Shown: in pieces, positions 56,191-64,000 of the stretch | How positions within the stretch are numbered: position 1 is the stretch's first letter | How the letters are laid out: each line of letters begins with the position of its first letter | Origin: Camellia lanceoleosa | Taxonomy: Eukaryota > Streptophyta > Magnoliopsida > Ericales > Theaceae | Reading direction: 5' to 3' | Length of the DNA: 64,000 bases | NCBI GenBank assembly: GCA_025200525.1 | Contig: CM045763.1 | Span: forward strand, 154,324,246-154,388,245 | Program-made: the position numbers and the translations under genes | The notes under the pieces: model-generated | Seen by the model: the letters and a program-made list of their open reading frames with translations, nothing else | The model's database searches: none | What the model was told of the DNA's origin: nothing

Positions 56191-57945
56191 TTCCTGCAGA
56201 ATATAGTTTTGACAGCAACAGAAGACAGGCAGTGCATGGCATAGAATTTCAAGCACATGTGAGCATGGCTACTCTCCCAATCATGTGACAGACTCAGGGG
56301 AGTGTGGCCCTTGATCCTCGGGCTATCAATTGTGCATTTGATGCATGATAGCCTAAGGAGCCAAGGTTGCAATTCAATGTAAAAATGCATGCGACACACA
56401 AATGAGGACCAAGACCCTATCATATCAAATTCAAGGGCCCCGGTGACCGAGATTTGAGATTTGTTTTGTCACTTTAAGTACAAACACCTCTCATCTCTCG
56501 CACTTAGTTTGACACCCCAAACCAAGTAATGCAATGCATGTTATGCAAACATGATTCAAGGATGCAACATGAGATTAAGATGCAAGGCATGCGAGATGCA
56601 AGTGCAATGCAAACATGGACAATCTAAGCAATAGGATCAACATGTTACAACTCCTAATGAAGCAATCATGCAACAAACATGAGACAAGCATGCAATGATG
56701 GACTTAAACTATAAAGGGGCAGACCTCAATCCACCCCAAAACAGTGGCCAAAAGTGCCCAAAATGATGGACAAACACTCATGCCAACATGCAAGCCAATG
56801 GGCCTCAAGCTAAGGCACAAAAGGGCATATCCTCAAAGCATGAAAGAGGTCACATATGCAAACATACAAACATGATTTACGGACTGAAATACGATCCTAA
56901 ATGATGCCAAATCATGAGTATGGTCTAAGCTAAGCATACTAGAGGCCAATATGCTCAAGGCTTACAAGCCAAAACACAAAGAGATGACACCAAACATGGC
57001 AAGCATGACTGAAACACATGGCCAACAGACCTTAAACATGGTAAAATAATGCCAATACATTCATGAAGTTAGGCTAATACATGCAAGAATCATGGCCTAA
57101 ACACAAGGTGCATTTTATGCAAAATAGAGGGATGCAAAGCAAGTATATTAAACATGTAAAGGGGTACAAATCCGACCAAAAATAGAGATAGCATATGACC
57201 TATAGACATCCAAAAAAACCTCTGAAATAGGGCCAAAATCAGTCAAGCATACATGTTACCCTCTAAGCCAAAAGGCAAGGATAAAAGAGGGACAAGGGGG
57301 AGAGGGGTGTCCCTCCCCTATACAAGACTTCAAACCACCTTCCTTACCACTGAAAAATCACTGGTTTTCAGTGGTGAGAAGGCTAAAACACTCAAGAAAA
57401 CGAAGCCTCACAAAGGAAGCATCAAAAAGGCCAACTAAGGCCTAAGAGGGTGAGTTTGAACTCAAACCACAAAACACCCTTAATGAAAGTTCTAAAGAAA
57501 GAAAATATAAGACTTTTTTATGTTATACACAAAGCCTAAATCAGCATGCAAGACAGGTAGAAATCTAGTGCAAGTTTGGGAAAACTAAAGCAAAGTGATT
57601 ACCCTTGAAGAACCCTTGAAGAACAGATGATCCAGCCACCCTCTATTGATCAAAATCAGTCCAAAAGCTCAAGAATCAACCCTCCAAGCCTCTCAATCTC
57701 GAAGCAAGGTGTAATGGTGTGTGTATTAGTGCAAAAGTAAGGTTAAAATGCACTTTCAAGGCCTAGAAACACACACAAGGTATGAGAGAGAGGAAAATAT
57801 AGAGAGAGAAGGTGTATATATCAGATGTATAGATATATATGCTCTGGTTTTTTGGTTTAAAAGCTCCAACCCCCGACAAAGGGAGGGGAGTGGTGCTTAT
57901 ATAGGCTAAGCAAATGGTTCTTGGCTTCTCCAAAAAGCCAAGTGA

Positions 57946-57950
57946 AAGGG
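57946..57950. repeat. 5-bp target duplication AAGGG of solo LTR C2, left
   Basis: AAGGG is repeated exactly at 61681-61685 after GGTGTCTACA. Confidence 0.9.
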
Positions 57951-60900
57951 TGTAACAAGCCCGCGGGGGACCTCGCTACAGTTCGGACTCCCCTGTTTTG
58001 TTTGTGTTGCGGTTCGTAATCTGAACCAAAGAGTCCAACTCTGGCAAATCGTTTGAGAAAACAGATTTTTGAAAAGTAATGCCAAACATGGACTGCTTTG
58101 CCAGATACAGAGTCGCCACCTAAATATTTTTTAAAATGGGAAATTTAGGAAACCCTGGCTCGGTGCCGAAGGCCACGTGTCCGTCATCACCAAAGTGGTC
58201 TTGGCTCGGGAGCTTGGGTACGATCGGGGAAGGTCAGCTATGAGCACCCCCTTTCGCCCGGTCCGAAGACCGGCCTCTACTAACCGTGATATCCGTTTTT
58301 GAAAACATTACATGCTCTTATTCCAATTATTAGCCTAGAATTACTATGTTATGCGCACAGCAAACAAGTATAGACTAGATTTGCCTAATTTGGAAATAAA
58401 CATTGCATATCCGTTCGTTTTGAAAGCGTTTCGGAATTTGCTACTCACAAGTAGGCTAAAACACGGATTTCAATGAGTTTTCCAACTCAAGCAACCCAAC
58501 CTCCACCCACAGGCACTCAAACAGTTTATCTCATGTAAGCAACTAGCCGCATGGTAAGCCTACTATCATGTTAACATTCACACGCATGCGATATGCTAAA
58601 GCATAAATACTTACATTGTACTCCGTGCCAAAATAACAAACTAATTAGCAAAAATGCATGCCCTAGTTCATGTTAGAGTGACTAATGCATCGCATACAAC
58701 ATGTAATTAGGATAGGCTCGGCTAATTCTAAAAGTGGCATGTGAAATGCACTTTATTCGATGCACGTATTCAATTTGGAATTGAAAATACAATGCGGTTT
58801 GTATGATGTACCGAGCCCGGTGCATGTCAACAAATGCATGGATGCACGCATGCATTGCATAAGGTATGCTAAAAATAAACGTGCCCTAATCTACCATCAT
58901 AAGCAGGTAAATAAAAGGGAGAAAGAAATGGGGGTTGGAAGACATACACACACTCATGCACACTTATTACAAATATGCCCTCACTCGGAGGGACCAAAAG
59001 AATATACAGATAATTAACTACGCAAGCTAATTAAATATTACAAATTAATTAAATTAACAAATTAATTAATCTAAGGAAAAACAGTAAGCCGCCTCGGGGC
59101 GAGGGCTCAATGCATGCACGCTCGGATTCCGCTCAGAATTGCACTGTCATGCCTAGCCTACCTCTGTTTTCCCTGCTTTGCATCTCAGAAGACTGCCAAA
59201 GTCTCAGGAGTGCCTCCCAGGCCACTGAGGGACATCATCGGCTGAGTAGGACTTCCACCGGCATCAGCATGAGGTCACCGGCACAAAATTCATCCATCGG
59301 CCATCAATAGACTGCCGGCCAAGACTAAATACCGCCAATCGGATCAAATGTCTGCAGAATCGCAACTCACAAGAAGAGAGGGCAAACACTTGCATGGCAA
59401 TGTAATTCCAACAATGTGTGCACCAATCATGCCCCTTATCATATTTGTGACTCAAAGGGGTATGTGCCTCGATTCTTGGGCCACCAATCACGCATTTCCA
59501 TGCATGATGGCCCAAAGAACCAAACGTGCAACTTCTATTTCAAATGCATGTAAACCAAACAAACAAAACAAGGCCCAATTCCTATCACCAAGTCAAGGAA
59601 CAAGGCGCGTATGCAAGGTGCAATGCAACCTAAGCATGTTAGCTAATATGCAACATGATCATGGCAAGACACTTATGTAAGCATGCAAGCAAACATGAAG
59701 CAATGCAAACCAAGCAAATGATGGTCTTAAACATGATCTAGGCAACCCCAAATAGGCCTAAAATCAGTGGCCAACAATGCCCAAAAATGAAAGCCAACAC
59801 ACATACACACATGCATATGTTAAGACTTAACACTTAGGCACCAAGTAAGCAACCCTCAAGCACACTTGAAAGGGGATATCATGGACACTAAGCATGCATC
59901 ATAAGCTTTAAAATCATGCTATAGAATGATGTCAAATCATGTTAAACAAGACAAGCAAATGCATGCAAAAGGGGTCAAGTATTCAAGGCTCATCAAGGAG
60001 GTAATGGGCTACACTTAACACAACCGTACATGGCATGCAATAGGCAACCAAAAACAGAGTTTTAACACATAAAACTAAGTCCAAAGGACCACTTAGATGG
60101 CACCTAAGGGTCTCAAATTCAAAGGCATGCATAATGGTCGAAACAAGAGGCATACAACATATGCTTTCAAAGCAATAAAGAGGCGACTTAGGCAAGCATA
60201 TGAGCATGCCAAAGGGACTGAAATTACATGTTAGGTGGTTCCAAACCACCGAAATGATGCAAGAAACACAAGCTACACATTCACATACTTGAGGCGTACA
60301 AGCCCGGCAAGCCACAAATGCAAAGGAGCTATACTAAACATGCCAAAATCAATCCAAACGACCATGGACAGACCTAAAGCATGGCAAAATAAGCACAAAA
60401 CATTCATAAGTCTAAGCCTAAATCATGCTCAAATAAAGGCTAACAACCTAAGACATGTTAAAGGCATTACAAGGCATTACATAGCAACTATGCTAAGCAT
60501 GCATAAGGGATCAAAACCAACATGATACAAAGTTATAATATGGCAATATGAGCACAAAATACAGCCATGGCATAACCAACAAACAACCAAACATGGGGTC
60601 CCTCAAGAGGCAAAACTTGTCCTTTTCAAGGACAACAAGGAGAGGGGGTGGCCCTTTCCTTCTTGGGACTTCAAGGCATCATCTTCACCACTGAAATCCC
60701 TCAAGATTTTAGTGGTGAAGAGACCCCAACACCAAAATCCCGGAGCTCTCACAAAATAGCACAAAATGAGGCCTTTTCAAGGCCTAAGAGGGGTCAAACC
60801 TCCCCAAAGCACAAAACCCTCTTAACAAAAAATCAAGAGGACTAAAAAACAGAACTTTTTTGTATTAAACACCAAGCACAAAAACAGTTCAAAGATAGGT

Positions 60901-61680
60901 AAAAATGGAGTGCAACAATGGGGTAAAAAGGGGTAGTTTCTTACCCTTGAAGACCACCTTCACAAAGGATGATGTTCTTGCTTCCTTGAGCTCAAATCCA
61001 ACCAAAAACTTCAAGAACCAGCCCTTAGAACCTCAGTAACCAAAGGAAGGTGAAACACTAGGTGCTTGTGTGCAATAATGTGGACTAAAGCACCTAGTGT
61101 ACAAACAAGAGAGAAAAAGAGAGATAGGGTAGATATAGAACTCAAACCCTAAAACCAGAGCTTCTTCTCTGTCTTTTCTCTCTAAAAATGTCTAATTTTG
61201 CTAACCCTTGAGCCAAGAGAAGAGAGCCCTCTCTTATAGGCAACAAAGCTTACAAGCTAAGCCAAACAAAAGCTCATCCCTCCATACACGTGTATGGAGG
61301 GGAAACAAATGCTATACAGCTGCTTCAAAATATCTGAAAAAGCAACTGCACAGTAGTCGGCAGGGCAAAATTGTCATTTTGACAAAATTGACTGCCGACC
61401 GGCACAATATAGTGCCGATGGCAACACCAACCAGCCGGTGGCCTCTAGCCACTGCCGGTGGTGTGTGGGGATGCCTCACAAGGCATTCCCTGCCTCTCCA
61501 AGGCAAAGCACAAGTGTTTGGTGCAAAACCAAACACAAAACGGTCAAGTTCGGAGGTCCTGAGGCAAGGCGCGTAGCCGAGAACTCCGGGAACTCCAAAT
61601 GAACACGAACATGGATAATCACCGAGTGTTCAAGCGGTGACGTCCAAGTCTTGAGGACGGTCAAAAATGGGGTGTCTACA
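57951..61680 (-). mobile_element. Solo LTR C2 (3.73 kb) nested inside C1, same family
   Basis: It has the same ends as C1 (TGTAGACACCCC on the minus strand at 61680, GGGCTTGTTACA at 57951) and the same interior order, in the same orientation. It inserted into C1's own sequence and later lost its internal region by LTR recombination. It carries the same CCGGTCGGC/GCCGATCGG-type motifs. No genes are recognised. Confidence 0.92.
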
Positions 61681-62583
61681 AAGGGGCAAAGGGTGCAAAG
61701 GAGTCTTGGCTTCTAGAGGAAGCTAAGACAGCTGGCCAAGCTTCTCCAAGAAGCTTGGCCAAGGGTTCATCCTTCTAGAAGGAACCAAAGGGGGTCAAGG
61801 GTGCAAAGGGTTCATCCCCGTGCATGGGGAGTGGTGATGGTGCATTCCAGCTGGCACAGCTGGTATGAACCATGCCTAAGGGGTGCAAAGGGTGCAAGTC
61901 GGCTGGCAAAAGAGGTCATCGGCCACAACAAAGTGCCGATCGGCAAAATATAGTGCCGACCGGCCATTGGTTTTAAGAAACCACTGCCGGTGGCACCCAC
62001 AAACGGCCGGTGATGGGTAGGGGCAGCCGGTGGAGTGTGGGGATAACCAACAAGCCATTCCTTGCCCTCCAGGGCAAAAACACAAGTGTTTGGTACCAAA
62101 ACCATACACGGAACAACCGAGTTCGGAGATCTTGAGGCAAGGTACGTAACCGAGACCTTCGGAAATTCTAAACGAACACAAACGTGGATGATCACCGGGT
62201 GTTCAAACGGTGACGTACAAGTCTTGAGGACGGTCAAAAATGGGGTGTCTACACATATAGACTAGCTCTACCCCCACAGTTAGCAGGAATCCACAACGTC
62301 TTCCATGTGTCTATGTTGAGAAAATACATCGCTGACCCATCACACGTCCTCAAATGGGAAGATATTAGCCTTGAGAAGGATGTTACATTTAAAGAAGGAC
62401 CGATAGCAATACAGGACAGTCGAGAGAAGAACCTCAGAGGCAAGATGGTTCACTTGGTGAAAGTGCTATGGCGTCACTGGGGAATTGAGGAATCTACTTG
62501 GGAGCGCCAGGATTAAGTGAAGGCAAATTACCCCGAGCTTTTCGAAAGCAGTATATAGCTGAATTTCAAGGACGAAATTGTTT

Positions 62584-62597
62584 TAAGGGGGATAGGT
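62584..62597 (+). promoter_or_regulatory. Polypurine tract of element A
   Basis: A purine-rich stretch (TAAGGGGGATAGGT) lies directly before the 3' LTR. It follows the stop of gag-pol by about 25 bp and the familiar GAATTTCAAGGACGAAATT segment. Confidence 0.8.
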
Positions 62598-64000
62598 TGT
62601 AAGGCCCCTGAAATATGTATTTACTTCTCAGACCCTAATGATGATTTATTTTCTTAAAACCCTCGTTTACTAGAATCAATTCGAATCTTGACAGTTAGTA
62701 ATTGCTAGTTTTATTTTTATCCAAACAAAAATTCCCTAACCTAATTTAATTCTACCTAGGTTACATGTATTTAACTTCAAGCCCTCATATTTTTTTTTTT
62801 TTCAAAACTTGCCCCAAAATAATACTTATATCTTATACCTTGGTGTGCCATCAATCTTGCTATATATATATATATGTGTGTGCGTGTGTGTATACACCTT
62901 GTAGAGTGTGCCCTAGGACTAAAATTGATATAAAAAAAAATATAGCCCCTTCTAGGAGAAAGTGAGGAAACCATTTTTCAAAGCACATCATCATGACATT
63001 CTAGAAAAAATACAACCTAGTGACCTACCTAGGATACAAAATCCAAGAATTATTTTTATTACAACTAGATGTGGCCTAAACCAATGAAACACACCTCCTA
63101 AGTCCCTTCCATTCCTTAAGAATTCAAGCAAAATCCTAACTTTCCATCCAATTCCAACTAAAGGGCTTTTATGTCCTTTTACCCCAATTTGCCTATATAT
63201 ACCACACCCTCCCTAGCTTGCAAACATACACACAACACACTCACTCACACACATTTTGGTTAGAGAGAGGGAGGAGAGCAAGGAAGAGAAATCTAGAGGA
63301 GAAAAAGGAGGAAGAAAAGAGAGTTTCTTGTGCAAAGCTTGGAGGGTAAGCCACCAACACAACCCTCTCTTCATTTTCTTTTCTAATGCATGTTTTTAAA
63401 GATTCTAAATAAAGTTTCAGATCTGTTATTATCAAGTTCCTATGTTGAAAATACTAATATTTGAGTATTGTTTCCATCTCTCATGTATTCTACCCATTTT
63501 GGCACAAAACCATCTTCTTTTGTACACATCTCTCAACTTTTCATGGGTACTCTTTCAAACAAATTTCTTGAGTTAAAAATGTGATAGTTAGCATATTTTC
63601 TTCACAAAAGAAATGAAACTTTCCCATGGTGGAACCCCCTTTTTACAAATTTCCTTGTTTTGGACATTCTATGTCAAAACCTGTTTTTTTCAGTCAACTT
63701 CCAAAAATTCCAGAAAAATGTACAAAAATATTCTGAACCTCCATTTTATCTCAAAACCTTCCTTAAGGAGTTAGCCTTCAACTAAAATTGGTTTCATCGA
63801 AAAACATTGAGTGGTTTGCAAGAAAATCAAGTTTTCGTAACAGTCGACAGATCTGGGTAGATTCTAGGCAGATTCTAGACAGATTCTGGAACAGTGCTGG
63901 ACTATTTTCTAAATAACTTAAAATCAGGAAAAGCAATCCCATTTCCGAAAAATGTTCAAGAAACTACATCAAATTCTCTACGAACCATAGGAAAACCGAG
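62598..64000 (+). mobile_element. 3' LTR of element A (first 1.4 kb; continues beyond the window)
   Basis: It begins TGTAAGGCCCCTGAAATATG and aligns with 27019-28420. The TATA box is at 63193-63203. The patch 63832-63890 contains three GATTCTAG/GATTCTGG-type repeats not present in the 5' LTR. The LTR end and the flanking target duplication lie outside the window. Confidence 0.92.

Larger units (their letters stand above)
54745..62253 (-). mobile_element. Solo LTR C1 (about 3.77 kb), interrupted by solo LTR C2
   Basis: On the minus strand it begins TGTAGACACCCCATTTTTGA (62253) and ends GGCGTTGTTACA (54745). The visible parts (54745-57950 and 61686-62253) total about 3.77 kb, close to C2's 3.73 kb. 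Exact CATAT duplications flank it. Segments such as GAGTCGCCACC and GGGAAATTTAGGAAACCC, and the TGTAGACACCCC start, recall the long LTRs of Tat/Ogre-type gypsy elements; the clade is inferred. A minus-strand TATATAA box lies near 57896. Open frames inside are chance frames. Confidence 0.9.
50534..62558 (+). pseudogene. Element A gag-pol, degenerate, split by solo LTRs of family C
   Basis: One frame runs from the ATG at 50534 through gag (about 50700-51250), a CCHC knuckle (CFHCQQLGHKKSEC, about 51415), protease (LFDTGAPHSFISS, about 51705), RT (about 52230-52730, intact FIDD near 52703), RNase H (about 53130-53480), integrase zinc region (HH...CLTC, 53790-53920) and DDE core (54000-54290). 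After the C insertion (54745-62253) it resumes with HNVFHVSMLRKYI and a chromodomain-like end, stopping at 62556-62558. In-frame stops: 50591, 51167, 51293, 51353, 51881, 52481, 53417, 54272, near 54358 and 62514. A frameshift lies near 54490. Confidence 0.9.
27019..64000 (+). mobile_element. Element A: Ty3/gypsy LTR retrotransposon, truncated by the window end
   Basis: A starts with its 5' LTR (27019) and runs through a primer binding site (49578), leader, gag-pol (50534-62558), a polypurine tract and the start of the 3' LTR (62598 to beyond 64000). It is expanded by element B (with D inside) in its 5' LTR and by two solo LTRs of family C in pol. The domain order protease-RT-RNase H-integrase and a chromodomain-like end (HLVKVLWRHWGIEESTWE) point to the chromoviruses, probably the Tekay/Del clade; the clade is inferred. 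Insertions, stops and a frameshift make A non-functional. Confidence 0.9.

Noticed and set aside
59348..60845. Several open frames of 65-110 codons in the 54.7-62.3 kb region
   Set aside because: All lie inside solo LTRs C1 and C2, are not equivalent between the two copies, and match no family.

Overview
This window looks like repeat-dense intergenic nuclear DNA from a flowering plant, probably a woody eudicot. It shows nested Ty3/gypsy LTR retrotransposons, CACTA, Mutator-like and fold-back DNA transposons, a tRNA-derived SINE, plant-type introns and AT-rich spacers. I see no intact host gene. Every protein-coding stretch I can recognise belongs to a transposon or to a gene fragment carried by one, and nearly all contain stop codons or frameshifts. 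The species cannot be named from the sequence alone.

Layout, left to right. 1-5.2 kb: short tandem repeats, an LTR-like minus-strand promoter region, and a broken Mutator-like (MULE) transposase gene on the minus strand (1876-4321) whose catalytic core is missing. 5.2-19.9 kb: AT-rich spacer with many small DNA elements (fold-backs and MITEs at about 7.5, 8.7, 10.5, 11.6, 12.1, 12.5, 13.5 and 14.8 kb), a SINE with a perfect 16-bp target duplication (13660-13917), and a solo LTR (16241-18547) lying between two inverted copies of a fold-back family. 19.9-27.0 kb: part of a Tat/Ogre-like retroelement carrying a degenerate gene with a 'putative gypsy-type transposon' domain and a coiled-coil tail (21244-25884). 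That gene is split by a solo LTR (23266-25391), and downstream of it lies a 20-unit array of short hairpins (about 26540-27015).

27.0-64.0 kb is one large nested structure. Element A is a Ty3/gypsy element, probably a Tekay-type chromovirus. It starts at 27019 and runs past the window end. Element B, a related gypsy element (30182-48911), sits in A's 5' LTR. Inside B's reverse transcriptase, a 9.19-kb non-autonomous CACTA element, D (34934-44121), inserted with an exact 3-bp duplication. D carries a seven-exon fragment of a POLQ/TEBICHI-type DNA repair helicase gene with its introns. A's own pol gene is split by a 3.8-kb solo LTR of family C (54745-62253), which itself holds a second solo LTR of the same family (57951-61680); both have perfect 5-bp duplications. 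The order of events inside A is therefore partly readable: A, then B in A's LTR, then D in B; and separately A, then C1, then C2.

The observations most worth following are: the captured repair-helicase segment in CACTA element D; arrays of short GC-rich palindromes or hairpins that recur in several unrelated LTR families here, with compensatory changes in one array; and a 355-bp duplication at the B/A boundary next to a truncated second copy of B's integrase.
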